DNA from: Cohnella baijiui
GTDB taxonomy: Bacteria > Bacillota > Bacilli > Paenibacillales > Paenibacillaceae
Length of the DNA stretch: 64,000 nucleotides
NCBI RefSeq assembly: GCF_020731285.1
Contig: NZ_JAJFOW010000009.1
Coordinates: 1-64,000, forward strand
Reading direction: 5' to 3'
This document shows, one piece after another, positions 7,328 through 16,349 of this stretch; within the stretch, counting starts at the first letter, position 1, and every line of letters starts with the position of its first letter. The notes beneath the pieces are model-generated. The model did no database searches. It saw only the letters and a list, made by a program, of their open reading frames with translations, and had not been told where the DNA came from. A program made the translations under genes and the position numbers.

Positions 7328-9409
7328 CTAGCTCGTGCGAATCCATTCGACGTTGTCGATATCCGCCCATTGGCTGGAGCTGTTCATGGAGGCGTAAAAC
7401 CCGATCGTCGCCCGGCCGCCCGTCACACCGACGCCCGGGATCGTCACCTGCGTCCAAGTCGTCGTCGCCGGAAAGTTCGCGGTAAGCGCGCCGCCTCCGT
7501 AATCCTTGACCTCCATGTACGCGGCGTTCTGCCCGCCGCTGCTCCGCAAATAGGCTCTCATTGTATACGTGCCGTTCTGAAGTCCCGTGATCGTCTGGCC
7601 GACATAGGCGGTGCCGGGACCGCTCGTGCCCGCGAGACCGACGAAATAATTGCCGCCTCCCGGCGCCCGCGCGATGCCGTCGTTGATGCCGTGGATGAGG
7701 ATGCGGTTCGGATAATCGTCGCCGTACGTCGTCCAGCCGTTGACGTTCGCGGTCTCGAAGCCCCCATTGTTCGTCAGGTTCGTGTTCAGCGGCGTGCTGG
7801 AGGACGTCTTGATCCATTCGACGTTATCGAGGTCAGCCCACTGGCTCGAACCGCTCATGGAAGCGTAAAACCCGATCGTCGCCTGTCCGTTCGTCACCGC
7901 CACGCCCGGAATCGTCACCTGCGTCCAGGTCGTCGTGACCGGGAAATTCGCGGTTTGCGCGACGCCCCCGTAATCCTTGACCTCCATATAGGCGGCGTTC
8001 TGTCCGCCGCTGCTGCGCATATACGCTCTGAGGGTATAGGTGCCGCTGTCCAATCCGGTGATCGTCTGGCCGACGTAGGCGGTGCCGGGGCCGCTCGTGC
8101 CCGCGAGACCGACGAAATAATTGCCGCCTCCCGGCGCCCGCGCGATGCCGTCGTTCGCGCCGTGGATGAGGATGCGGTTCGGATAATCGTCGCCGTACGT
8201 CGTCCAGCCGTTGACGTTCGCGGTCTCGAAGCCCCAGTTGTTCGACAGGTTGACGTTAGACGGCGTGCCGGCGTTGCCGAAACGAAGGACGATGCGCGCG
8301 GACGGGAAATTCGTGCTCGTCGCGGCGACCGCCTGCGTCGCGTCGCTCGCCAGCAGGGCGTTCCAGTTGGCGTAGGTCGTATCGGATACCGGATAGGGGT
8401 TGAACTTGCTGCCCCAGGACGCGCCGTTGTCCGCGCTGATCATCGTGCGCATCGAGGAGTACGCGTCCCCCGTATTGGGGCTGTCCTCGTCCGTCTGGAA
8501 GGAGGCCATCAGCCTGCCGTCCCCGAGCTTGACCACGAAGGGAGCGCCGGCTTTCTTGCCCGTCTTCGCCGGCATATAGAGCGTCTGCCGAGCACCCGAC
8601 CAGTTGTAGCCGTCCGAAGAAATTTTGTAGCGAATGACGAACGGGTACCCGTTTTGGTCGGACGCCTCGAAGACGAGAATGTATCTCCCGTCGCCCATCC
8701 GGGTCCATACCGGCATGCCGTCCCGCGAACCCGCGGCCACGCCGTCGCTCACCAGGGTGGCGGAGCCCCATCCGGAGCCGGTCCACGTTTTCATGTACAG
8801 ATTTTGCTTGCCGGACGCGCCGGTCACGCTGGGGCTGTCATTGGCGTACATGACGGCGATCGTGCTGCCGATCAGGCCGAGATGGGGCTCCCAGACGCCC
8901 TTGAATGAATTCGCGGTTTCCGCGGCGATCTGACCGCCCGGCAGATCGCTCCATGCGCTTCCGCCGTTCGTGCTGACGCGCACCTTCAGGTAGGTCGAAT
9001 ACGTGCTGCCGGATTGAACGACGACGCGGTAAGCCAGCCAGATGCTGCCGTCGGCCAACTGGAGCATCTGCCCGTTGGCGCAGTCGCCCGAGGCATCCGC
9101 AGCCGCGTCGACCGGCGAGCTCCAGGTCGCGCCGCCGTCGGTGCTGCGAACGACCTTGACCTTGACGCGTCCGCCGTCCGCGTTCGAGTCGAAGGACAGG
9201 AGCCAATCGCCGTTGCTCAGCTTGAGCAGCCGCGGATACCAGACGCCTCCGGACGGCGCCGCATAGGCCGTCACGCTGCCGGAGGACCAGGCCATCCCCG
9301 TCGTCGCGGCCGAAGCGCGCCCCGCCGGCAGCCATCCCGCGACCACCGTCGCCACAATCGCCGCAAGCGCGACAAAGCGCATCAGGGAAAGTAACGAATT
9401 CCTTCTCAT
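7328..9409 (-). CDS. Secreted GH93/sialidase-type beta-propeller enzyme with two tandem binding modules
   Basis: 693-aa secreted protein. A signal peptide (about 1-35, ending RASAA) precedes a six-bladed propeller with Asp boxes STDGGATW, STNGGSAW and SADNGASW (about 36-400). The segments GVWEPHL and SRDGMP...ILVFE look more like GH93 exo-arabinanases than true sialidases; I see no clear sialidase arginine triad. The C-terminus has two near-identical modules of about 140 residues starting NLSNNWGFETANVNGWTTYG and NLTNNGGFETANVNGW, resembling carbohydrate-binding modules. The start (ATG 9409) follows GGAAGAGGG and begins 28 bp after the GH43 gene. A role in cutting arabinan outside the cell is inferred from family and context. 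Confidence 0.75.
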   Translation of the reverse strand: MRRNSLLSLMRFVALAAIVATVVAGWLPAGRASAATTGMAWSSGSVTAYAAPSGGVWYPRLLKLSNGDWLLSFDSNADGGRVKVKVVRSTDGGATWSSPVDAAADASGDCANGQMLQLADGSIWLAYRVVVQSGSTYSTYLKVRVSTNGGSAWSDLPGGQIAAETANSFKGVWEPHLGLIGSTIAVMYANDSPSVTGASGKQNLYMKTWTGSGWGSATLVSDGVAAGSRDGMPVWTRMGDGRYILVFEASDQNGYPFVIRYKISSDGYNWSGARQTLYMPAKTGKKAGAPFVVKLGDGRLMASFQTDEDSPNTGDAYSSMRTMISADNGASWGSKFNPYPVSDTTYANWNALLASDATQAVAATSTNFPSARIVLRFGNAGTPSNVNLSNNWGFETANVNGWTTYGDDYPNRILIHGANDGIARAPGGGNYFVGLAGTSGPGTAYVGQTITGLDSGTYTLRAYMRSSGGQNAAYMEVKDYGGVAQTANFPVTTTWTQVTIPGVAVTNGQATIGFYASMSGSSQWADLDNVEWIKTSSSTPLNTNLTNNGGFETANVNGWTTYGDDYPNRILIHGINDGIARAPGGGNYFVGLAGTSGPGTAYVGQTITGLQNGTYTMRAYLRSSGGQNAAYMEVKDYGGGALTANFPATTTWTQVTIPGVGVTGGRATIGFYASMNSSSQWADIDNVEWIRTS

Positions 9410-9437
9410 CTCGCCATACCCTCTTCCTTCGTCAAGT

Positions 9438-11915
9438 TTAAGGGAATGCCACCGATACATGAGCGAATGTCCAGGCGGGATCGGACGAGCGGATGCCCAC
9501 CCTGCCGTGCAAATAAGCGTCGGAATCTTCCGTGGCCATCAGCGGCTCCTTCGCGTCGTTCGCGTAAACCTCGATGCGGCCGCCCTTCACCGCGACGCGC
9601 ACCTTCGTCGTTTGGCCTGTCGGCGTCTCCAGGTTTGCGGATTCGAGTTCGTCCACCCGTTCGTAATTCACCTTTCGCAAGACCGCCCTGCCGTTGCGGA
9701 ACGCCAGCTCGTAGCCCTGGAACGCATCCTTGACCTGGTCGGGGAAGTACGATTCGTTCGTGACCCGGAACATCAGCGCTCCCTCGTACAGCGGCTCGTC
9801 TTGAGAGCTCGTCAGATCGAGACTGACTTCGTAGTCGGTCCAGCCGTCGCTCCCGACGAACATGCGGGCGTCGTTCCCCTCCATCGGCGTGAAGTATCCG
9901 TCCGCTACCGAAGACCAATCCCCGTGCAGGTCGTCCACAACGGAAACCTCTTTCAGCGCATCCGGCACGTTCGCCGGCGACTCCAGGGTCCGGTACAGAT
10001 CGAAGTAGCGGAGGTCGACCTTCCCCTTTAGCAGCTTGATCTGCATCGTCTGGATTCCCGGCTGGAGAGTCAAAGTCGCAAGCGTGCGCTTGCGCCAACC
10101 CGGTTCGTCATCGCTGCGCAGCACGATGCGGCTGCTTTCCTTGCCGATCCGGATTTCCAGCTCCGCATCGCCGTCCGCGGCTTTCAGCACGGCATCCACG
10201 TTGTAGGTGCCCGCTTCCCCCACATTCAGCCGATAGATCAGCCAGTCTTTGCGGTTCGCCAGCTGGGCCGAGTAGCTTCCGTCTTCCTCCCGGACGATCG
10301 GCACGCCGTCCTGCGGACGGAAGGCCGCTTTCCCGTCCGGGTGCGCGACCTGGTACCCGCGCCCTTTGCCTTCCATGTAGTGGACCGCTTCGACGGTACC
10401 CGGCACCGACTTGGCCGCGTCGAAGTCGCCGCTCCCCCCGGCTTCGCCGGAGAAGAAGGTTGCTTCGATGCCCGGCTGCCCGCCGGCGAACGCATACCCG
10501 ATTTTCCCGCCGAAGGTCGGCGTTTCCGGCAGCCTGATCTTCGTCATGCCGTCGAAGACGACGGAGATGCCGGGATTCGCGGCAGCCACGCGAATCGTAT
10601 GCAGCTTGCCGAAGTCGAATGACGACGGCAGCTCGGCCGCAGCCAGCGCGCGATCCTGACCGTCTTCGATTCGATGGAGCGAGAGGGCTTTGCTCTTCGT
10701 GTCGAGCCTCACATAGTCGTAATTGCGATCGTCCCGATAGGCGAACAGCACCTCGAAGTCCGTGCCGCCCCCTCCGGGAGGCGTGGCGACGAAGTTGTAC
10801 TCGGCCGTGAATCGGGGCTGCGGGGTCGCCGGTACGCTCAGCCACCGCGTCGCGTCCCCGCTTTTCCCGATCTCCCATTTGGCGCCTTCGTCGCCCGCGC
10901 CCGGCCGGTAGGCGAATGCCGGCGGATTCGGAACCGGCTGCTCCTGCAGCGTCGGCCCCGACACCGCCATTTTGCTGCCATTGAACACGAGCCGGTCGAT
11001 GTTCATCTGCCGCACGGGCGGACCTTCCGCGGATCTGCCGACCAGGTTGTGATAGACGAGGTAGTAGGAATCCAGGTCCGGTCCGAGAACCGTCGAACTG
11101 TGGCCGAGTCCGTTGAAGTCCGGCGCGGTCCTTATCAGCATCGGGTTGTTGTCGGGGACGCGATATTCGCCGAGCGGGGAGTCCTCGGCTACGGCGTAGT
11201 TGATTCGATAGCCCTTGCTGAACACGTGGTTCCCCGTATAGGTCAAATAATAGAGGCCGTCCCGTTCGATGATCATGGAGCCTTCCGTCCAATGCCCCAT
11301 AAAGGCGTTCAGCGTCTTGCCGACCGGATCGATCTCCGTCGGGCTCGTCATCCGGTGGCCGACGATTCCCCCGCCGCCGGCATGCGTAAACGTCCATTGT
11401 CCGTCATCGTCGATAAAGACGCTTCCGTCGATCGACAGCCCCAGATTGTCGGTCTGCACGGTGAACGGTCCCGTAGGCCGCTCGGCGCGCAGCACGTAAT
11501 GGCCGTTGCCCGCGGGAGAAGTGTTCATATAGAAATAGCCGTTCCAGTAGACGACCTCCGGCGCGTACGCGCCGGTCGTCAGGGGATCGTCCGCGACGAG
11601 CCCCTCGTACTTCCAATGCGCCAGGTCCGTCGAGCTCCAGCTTTTGATGCCGGCCCGGCCGTCCTTCGTGCTGCAGTACAAATAATAGACGCCGTTGTAC
11701 CGCATGACGAACGGGTCGCCGATGCCGTAGTCCGGCCATTCCTCGTCCAGCGTCATCGGGTTGCGGTACTTTTCCTGCACAGCCGTCTCGGTCACAGGCG
11801 CCCCTCCTTCCTTCCCGTTCGCACCGCCCCAAATCCCGAGTCCAAGCCCGACCAGCAGTAAGGCGCACGCGCCTCCGGCGGCGGCTATCCATGCGAATCG
11901 TTGGTTCGTCTTCAT
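9438..11915 (-). CDS. Membrane-anchored GH43-type glycosidase with C-terminal binding domains
   Basis: 825-aa protein with an uncleaved-looking N-terminal membrane segment (about 9-31). The GH43 five-bladed propeller follows (about 48-340): the catalytic base is in GIGDPFVMRYNG, the second acid near YAPEVVYWNG, and the general acid in WTEGSMIIERDG. Then come a LamG-like sandwich (about 355-505), a CBM6-like module (about 510-650) and a final concanavalin-like domain (about 660-825). GH43 enzymes are mainly arabinofuranosidases, arabinanases and xylosidases. It starts 10 bp after the permease stop. With the GH93-like gene next to it, arabinan is the best substrate guess. Confidence 0.85.
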   Translation of the reverse strand: MKTNQRFAWIAAAGGACALLLVGLGLGIWGGANGKEGGAPVTETAVQEKYRNPMTLDEEWPDYGIGDPFVMRYNGVYYLYCSTKDGRAGIKSWSSTDLAHWKYEGLVADDPLTTGAYAPEVVYWNGYFYMNTSPAGNGHYVLRAERPTGPFTVQTDNLGLSIDGSVFIDDDGQWTFTHAGGGGIVGHRMTSPTEIDPVGKTLNAFMGHWTEGSMIIERDGLYYLTYTGNHVFSKGYRINYAVAEDSPLGEYRVPDNNPMLIRTAPDFNGLGHSSTVLGPDLDSYYLVYHNLVGRSAEGPPVRQMNIDRLVFNGSKMAVSGPTLQEQPVPNPPAFAYRPGAGDEGAKWEIGKSGDATRWLSVPATPQPRFTAEYNFVATPPGGGGTDFEVLFAYRDDRNYDYVRLDTKSKALSLHRIEDGQDRALAAAELPSSFDFGKLHTIRVAAANPGISVVFDGMTKIRLPETPTFGGKIGYAFAGGQPGIEATFFSGEAGGSGDFDAAKSVPGTVEAVHYMEGKGRGYQVAHPDGKAAFRPQDGVPIVREEDGSYSAQLANRKDWLIYRLNVGEAGTYNVDAVLKAADGDAELEIRIGKESSRIVLRSDDEPGWRKRTLATLTLQPGIQTMQIKLLKGKVDLRYFDLYRTLESPANVPDALKEVSVVDDLHGDWSSVADGYFTPMEGNDARMFVGSDGWTDYEVSLDLTSSQDEPLYEGALMFRVTNESYFPDQVKDAFQGYELAFRNGRAVLRKVNYERVDELESANLETPTGQTTKVRVAVKGGRIEVYANDAKEPLMATEDSDAYLHGRVGIRSSDPAWTFAHVSVAFP

Positions 11916-11925
11916 GTTGCGCCTC

Positions 11926-12768
11926 CTACCCCTTGATTCCCGTGATGGCCATCGATTCGATGAAATAGCGCTGCGCGAAGAAGAACACGAGGATAACCGG
12001 CACGAGCGCGACGATCGACGCCGCCATCATGGACGGGTAGTTGGACGTCGAGATGTAGTTGGACTGCATGCTGGCGATCAGCACCTGGATCGTCTGCCTC
12101 TCCGGCGTATGCAGGTAGATAAGCGGACCCAGGAAGTCGTTCCAGATGCCCATGAACCCGAGCGCAGCCTGGGCGGCGATCGCCGGCTTCGCGATGGGAA
12201 GGCCGACGGTGACGAACGTGCGGAAATATCCGCAGCCGTCGATCTTGGCGGCGTCGATGAGATCGCTCGGAATCGCGCCTTGCATGAACTGACGAAAGAA
12301 AAACACGGTCACGATGTGGCCGAACAGCCCCGGCACGATCAACGGCAGCAGCGTATCGACCCAGCCGATCTCGGAAAAGCCGATGTACTGCGGGATCATG
12401 ACGACGGAATAAGGAATCATCATCGTCCCGAGCAGCGCCATGAAGATCGATTCCTTGAACCGGAATTCGTACTTGGCGAAGGTGTACGCGGCCATCGCCG
12501 CCGTGAAAAGGCCGATGCCCAGCACGAACACCACGATGGTCGCGCTATTGAGAAATCCGTACGCCAGCGGCGCCTTCGACCAGACGTCCACGTAATTGTC
12601 CAGCGTCGCCGGCTTCGGAATCCATTGGGGCGGCACGTCGAACACGTGCTGCTGCGTCTTCAACGACGTTGACACGGTCCAGACGAACGGCGCCAGCATC
12701 AGGAAGGAACCTGCCGTCAGCAGCGCATAGACGATCCCCCTGACGATTCGATCTTGCTTGGTCATCAT
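11926..12768 (-). CDS. Carbohydrate ABC transporter permease (MalG type)
   Basis: 280-aa inner-membrane permease of the CUT1 family, with six predicted transmembrane segments and the cytoplasmic EAA loop DAAKIDGCGYFRTFVTVGLP that contacts the ATPase. It pairs with the MalF-type permease 15 bp upstream and the binding lipoprotein before that. No ATPase gene is present in the cluster, as is usual for Bacilli that share a common MsmX-type ATPase. Confidence 0.93.
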   Translation of the reverse strand: MMTKQDRIVRGIVYALLTAGSFLMLAPFVWTVSTSLKTQQHVFDVPPQWIPKPATLDNYVDVWSKAPLAYGFLNSATIVVFVLGIGLFTAAMAAYTFAKYEFRFKESIFMALLGTMMIPYSVVMIPQYIGFSEIGWVDTLLPLIVPGLFGHIVTVFFFRQFMQGAIPSDLIDAAKIDGCGYFRTFVTVGLPIAKPAIAAQAALGFMGIWNDFLGPLIYLHTPERQTIQVLIASMQSNYISTSNYPSMMAASIVALVPVILVFFFAQRYFIESMAITGIKG

Positions 12769-12783
12769 GGCGAAGACACTTCC

Positions 12784-13698
12784 TTAGTCTTGATAAACCC
12801 AGCGCTTGGAAAAGCGGAATTGAATGAGCGTCACGATGAAGATCAGAACGCCGAGCGCCCACGCTACGGCGCTTGCGTAGCCCATCCGGAAATACTTGAA
12901 GGCTTCTTGGAAAATGTAGTACACGATGGTCGCCCCGCTGTACTCCGGCCCGCCGTCGGTAGCCATGATGTACATTTGGCTGAAAGACTGGAACGTGCCG
13001 ATCACGCCCATCACGATGACGAAGAAATGGATCGGCGACAGCAGCGGCAGCGTAATGCTGCGGAACTTCGCCCAACGGCCGGCTCCATCCACCTCGGCCG
13101 CTTCGTAATACGTGGTGGAGATGCCCTGCAAGCCCGCCAAATAGAGTACCATCGTGCCGCCGACGCCCCCCCACAGCCCCATCAGAATGAAGGAGGGCTT
13201 CACCCAATTCGGATCTCCGAGCCAATTGGGGCCCTGCACGCCGAACAACTGCCAGATCCACTCGTTGATGATCCCGTAATCATAGTTCAGCATCCACTGC
13301 CACAGGAGGGATACCGCGATGATCGGGGAAATGACGGGAATGTAATACGCCGTGCGGAACAGTGAAATCCCTTTGAGCGGACGGTTCATCATGACGGCCA
13401 GCAGCAGCGAGACGATCATCCCGAGCGGGATGCCGATCATGAGATAAGCCGTGTTGAACAAAGCTTTGTAAAACTTTTCGTCCGCGAACATTTCGCGGAA
13501 ATTGGCGAGCCCGACGCCGGTCGGCGACGTCAGAATGTCCCACTCCATCGTGCTGAGCCTGAGCGAGTAGAGGAGCGGCGCCAATCCGAAGATCAAGAAC
13601 CCGATGACGGGCGGCGCGATGAAGAGGTAGCACCACATTGCTTCTTTCCGTTTAAAGCCGGTCACCGGTTTGGCTGTCGAAGCCCCATTGTTTGCCAT
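12784..13698 (-). CDS. Carbohydrate ABC transporter permease (MalF/UgpA type)
   Basis: 304-aa CUT1 permease with six transmembrane segments (first at about residues 22-44, LFIAPPVIGFLIFGLAPLLY) and the EAA loop EAAEVDGAGRWAKFRSITLP. The start at 13698 (MANNGASTAK) is preceded by AAGGTGAT; a longer frame upstream overlaps the binding-protein gene and is not used. The sugar carried is probably an oligosaccharide released by the locus enzymes. Confidence 0.93.
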   Translation of the reverse strand: MANNGASTAKPVTGFKRKEAMWCYLFIAPPVIGFLIFGLAPLLYSLRLSTMEWDILTSPTGVGLANFREMFADEKFYKALFNTAYLMIGIPLGMIVSLLLAVMMNRPLKGISLFRTAYYIPVISPIIAVSLLWQWMLNYDYGIINEWIWQLFGVQGPNWLGDPNWVKPSFILMGLWGGVGGTMVLYLAGLQGISTTYYEAAEVDGAGRWAKFRSITLPLLSPIHFFVIVMGVIGTFQSFSQMYIMATDGGPEYSGATIVYYIFQEAFKYFRMGYASAVAWALGVLIFIVTLIQFRFSKRWVYQD

Positions 13699-13715
13699 AG
13701 GATCACCTTGGTGAT

Positions 13716-15107
13716 TTATTTGTTGCCGTCGTCGTACAGCTTCTGAAGCTTCGGCTGCATCTCCTTGGCCCAGTCGGCCGCCGTCATCTTGCCGGTCCAG
13801 ACGCGACTGGCTTCCTGCCACATCGTGTCGATCCACTTCGTGTTCTTGGAGCCGTATTCGATCGTCGGACGGCCGTAATCTTCGATGATGTCGAGGAACA
13901 CCTGACGGTTCTTCGGCGCTTTATCCATCTGCAGGAATTCGCCTTTGGCCATGTCGATCAGATTCGGCACCGCCTGGCCGAGCGTATAATTTTCCTTTTG
14001 CGAATCGCGGTCGACGCTGAGGAACGCGGCGAGATTGTACGCGTCTTCCGGGTGCTTCGTATCCTTGGAGACGACGAACCCGAGCGAGCCGAGCCAGGTT
14101 GCCGTCTTGCCCGTTTTCGGACTGGCCGGCCACGCGGCGATGTCCCAGTTGAACGGCAGCTTCCAGAAAGCCGGCTGATCCCACGGCCCCATCGGGAACA
14201 TAGCGACCTTGCCTGCGATGAACCGCGAGTAGCCGTTCTGCGCCTTCTCGTCGTCCGCCGACGGGCTTACGTGGTACTTCAATTTCAGATCCGCCACGAA
14301 CTGCATCGCTTCTGCGAATTCTGGCGTATCGATCGTCACCTTGCCCGTGCTGTAGTCGATGAAGTCCGCGCCGTTCGCCCATACAGCCGATTCCAGCGTA
14401 TAGGCGCCCACGCCGAATTGATCGATCTTGCCCCTGGCGTTTTTGACGGTCAGCTTCTGGGCGTCGGCGATCATATTGTCCCAGGTGTATTCGCCGGCCT
14501 TGGCGCTCGGGTAAGCGAGACCGGCTTTGTCGAACAGATCCTTGTTGTAGACGAACGCCCACGGCCCTACGTCTTTGGGCAGTCCGTACAGATCGCCGGA
14601 GCCGACCTGCTTGCCGTCGAAGCGGTAGCGGTCGAGCGCCTGCTTCCACACGTTGTTCGCATCCAGCGCATTGCTCGATTCGAGCATCGGCTGCAGGTTC
14701 AGCAGAATGCCGCTGCTGACGAATTTGTTGAATTGGGCGCCGCCGGCGTAGAACACGTCGGGCGCCTTCTTCGCCGCGATCAACGTATCGAGCTTCTGAT
14801 AATACTCGCCGGGTGGAACGACCGTATATTTGACTTTTTTGTTCGGATATTTCTTCATGTAGGAATCGACCAGTTTCTGAAAGACGGCTTTCTCGGTGTC
14901 GCCGCCCCAGCCCATGAATTCGATTTGCGATTTCTCGTTGTCCGCGGAAGCTTGCGAGGTAGCCGATGGAGCAGCGGTGCCGGACGGGGACGCCGAGCCG
15001 CTCGGCGAGGATTCGGAATTGCTCTTGCCGCAGCCGGCCAGAACGACGAACGAGCTCAACAGGATCGCGGCCGACCCTTTCCACCATTTCTTTTTCCCCA
15101 AAGCCAT
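13716..15107 (-). CDS. Carbohydrate-binding lipoprotein of an ABC transporter
   Basis: 463-aa solute-binding lipoprotein (family 1 extracellular). The signal peptide ends in the lipobox LAGC (Cys at about 26), followed by a Ser/Pro/Thr-rich linker (27-55) and a two-lobed binding fold starting IEFMGWGGDTEKAVFQKLVD. Start ATG 15107 follows GAGGGG. It is the first gene after the main promoter and is likely the most strongly expressed. It hands sugar to the two permeases downstream. Confidence 0.93.
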   Translation of the reverse strand: MALGKKKWWKGSAAILLSSFVVLAGCGKSNSESSPSGSASPSGTAAPSATSQASADNEKSQIEFMGWGGDTEKAVFQKLVDSYMKKYPNKKVKYTVVPPGEYYQKLDTLIAAKKAPDVFYAGGAQFNKFVSSGILLNLQPMLESSNALDANNVWKQALDRYRFDGKQVGSGDLYGLPKDVGPWAFVYNKDLFDKAGLAYPSAKAGEYTWDNMIADAQKLTVKNARGKIDQFGVGAYTLESAVWANGADFIDYSTGKVTIDTPEFAEAMQFVADLKLKYHVSPSADDEKAQNGYSRFIAGKVAMFPMGPWDQPAFWKLPFNWDIAAWPASPKTGKTATWLGSLGFVVSKDTKHPEDAYNLAAFLSVDRDSQKENYTLGQAVPNLIDMAKGEFLQMDKAPKNRQVFLDIIEDYGRPTIEYGSKNTKWIDTMWQEASRVWTGKMTAADWAKEMQPKLQKLYDDGNK

Positions 15108-15198
15108 GTTTACACCCCTCATGTAATGATGAAGATCAAGTGCCAATTGCCGGTCGATGCTGCCTTGCGAAGCGCAGCTCACCTCGCTTCCGGTAGTT

Positions 15199-15256
15199 AA
15201 TTATTTCATTTTTGTTATTTACGTCCCGATTATATGAAACAAAATGAACAATTGTC
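15199..15256 (-). promoter_or_regulatory. Inverted repeat around the -10 of the carbohydrate operon
   Basis: ATTTCATTTTTGTTATTT (15203-15220) is matched in inverse by GAAACAAAATGAACAATT (15236-15253). The two arms bracket the -10 hexamer. This is the best candidate operator for the adjacent ArsR-type regulator, whose gene is immediately upstream. Confidence 0.45.
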
Positions 15257-15266
15257 AACGCTTTCT
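15229..15266 (-). promoter_or_regulatory. SigA promoter of the carbohydrate operon with overlapping cre-like site
   Basis: On the minus strand, consensus TTGACA (15253-15258), an 18-bp spacer and consensus TATAAT (15229-15234). AGAAAGCGTTGACA (15253-15266) matches the CcpA cre consensus at all defined positions but the first and overlaps the -35. That implies catabolite repression of the locus on top of specific regulation. Confidence 0.75.
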
Positions 15267-15314
15267 TCTACATTATTTGAATCATTCGAGAAAAAATGGG
15301 GTTCAATTCTTATT

Positions 15315-15355
15315 GTTTCAAAAAGAATGGAATGAACTCCGAAGAATTCATTCCA
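15315..15355 (-). terminator. Terminator at the 3' end of the regulator gene
   Basis: TGGAATGAA (15328-15336) and TTCATTCCA (15347-15355) form a stem that overlaps the regulator stop codon; the minus-strand continuation is TTCTTTTTG. It separates the regulator transcript from the operon promoter just downstream. Confidence 0.6.
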
Positions 15356-16277
15356 CTAAATATTGAATGTTCATCGTAATCGATTGATCGTGATCGCCGA
15401 AGCCGCGGCCGAACAAGTTGACGCCGCCTTTGTGCGCGGCATCGGGCTTGATGCCTATACGGAGGGAAATGAACGGGGAGGACTCCAGCCCTAACTCGGC
15501 CAGCGTGATGCCGGATACGCGCTCATTATCCAGCGTGCTTCGCTGATCGTCGACACGGAACGACTTCAGGATGCCGTACTGCGTGCTGGTGTCGTTCCAC
15601 CAGGGCGGATTGTACTTGCCGCGGTGGTCTCCGAAGTCGCCAGGCGACTTCCACGTCCCGACCTCGACACCGTTGACCCAGAAGGTGATGTCCGAAGGCC
15701 AATCATTGTTGTAGTTGGGTGCTTCCGAGCACAGCTCCATCTTGAACTCGATCGATTGAATGCGGGCGTTCACCGGCAGCACCTTCGGAAACCGGTACTG
15801 GATCCAGCCTTGGCGGAACCAGATGATTTCGGCGGTTTTGCATTCGGGGTGATAGAAACTGGACGGGTCATCCTCCGGGATGATCATCCGCTGCGGATTC
15901 GCCATCCCGCAGGTGGGGTAAACCTCGAAATCGCTAAAATGGCCGATCGGCATTTCAATAAAGTAGGTTTGGTTCGGATTGCGATAGCCGGCGATCGGAT
16001 TCAGGATCATGTGCACGTCGTCGAAGTTGCGTCTGCACACCTTCATGGCGCCGCGGCTGGCCGGCTGAAGCTCCGTCAGGATAAGCGCCGTGTCCTCCAG
16101 CACCTTGATGTTGGTGGCCGCGGTCGACACCGGAATTTGGAGCAGGTCGGCGATCTCGATGACGTTTAATTTGTAATGTTTCAACAACAGCTTGATGATG
16201 CTCAGCCGCGTCGGAGAGGACAGCGCGTGCGCAACCTTCGCCAACTCCTCGGGCTCGTTAATTGATAGCTCCAGCAA
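15348..16277 (-). CDS. ArsR-type winged-helix regulator fused to a C-terminal sensor-like domain
   Basis: 309-aa protein. Residues 8-85 are an ArsR-like winged helix (LSSPTRLSIIKLLLKHYKLN, then recognition region LQIPVSTAATNIKVLEDTAL). Residues about 100-309 are not metal-sensor sequence: they are rich in aromatic residues and beta-strand pattern (WIQYRFPKVLP, WVNGVEVGTWKSPGDFGDHRG, PPWWNDTSTQYG), as in sugar-binding jelly rolls. Typical ArsR proteins are only about 100 aa. The gene lies directly upstream of the carbohydrate operon and probably controls it in response to a sugar; that is inference. It is followed by its own terminator. Confidence 0.75.
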   Translation of the reverse strand: MLELSINEPEELAKVAHALSSPTRLSIIKLLLKHYKLNVIEIADLLQIPVSTAATNIKVLEDTALILTELQPASRGAMKVCRRNFDDVHMILNPIAGYRNPNQTYFIEMPIGHFSDFEVYPTCGMANPQRMIIPEDDPSSFYHPECKTAEIIWFRQGWIQYRFPKVLPVNARIQSIEFKMELCSEAPNYNNDWPSDITFWVNGVEVGTWKSPGDFGDHRGKYNPPWWNDTSTQYGILKSFRVDDQRSTLDNERVSGITLAELGLESSPFISLRIGIKPDAAHKGGVNLFGRGFGDHDQSITMNIQYLVE

Positions 16278-16318
16278 GGATGAACCCTTCCTTTTGTACA
16301 GGAATCGTGCCTCATCTC

Positions 16319-16349
16319 ATTGTACCTATCCGGCCCTTGGTTTGTCTAA
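16319..16349 (-). promoter_or_regulatory. Probable promoter of the ArsR-type regulator gene
   Basis: Minus strand: TACAAT (16319-16324) preceded by TTAGAC/TAGACA (16343-16349) at 18-19 bp. It lies about 45 bp upstream of the regulator start. The -10 is good, the -35 only fair. Confidence 0.4.

Noticed and set aside
7277..8908. Open frame of 543 codons on the plus strand opposite the propeller gene
   Set aside because: Arg/Ala/Gly-rich composition typical of an antisense frame in GC-rich DNA; no ribosome site; the minus-strand gene has a signal peptide and Asp boxes.
7328..9409. True sialidase
   Set aside because: Asp boxes occur in several propeller families; the expected arginine triad and FRIP motif are not evident, and GH93-like segments fit better.
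15348..16277. Metal-sensing ArsR regulator
   Set aside because: No ELCVCD-type metal-binding motif, and the long C-terminal domain and gene context point to a sugar-linked role.
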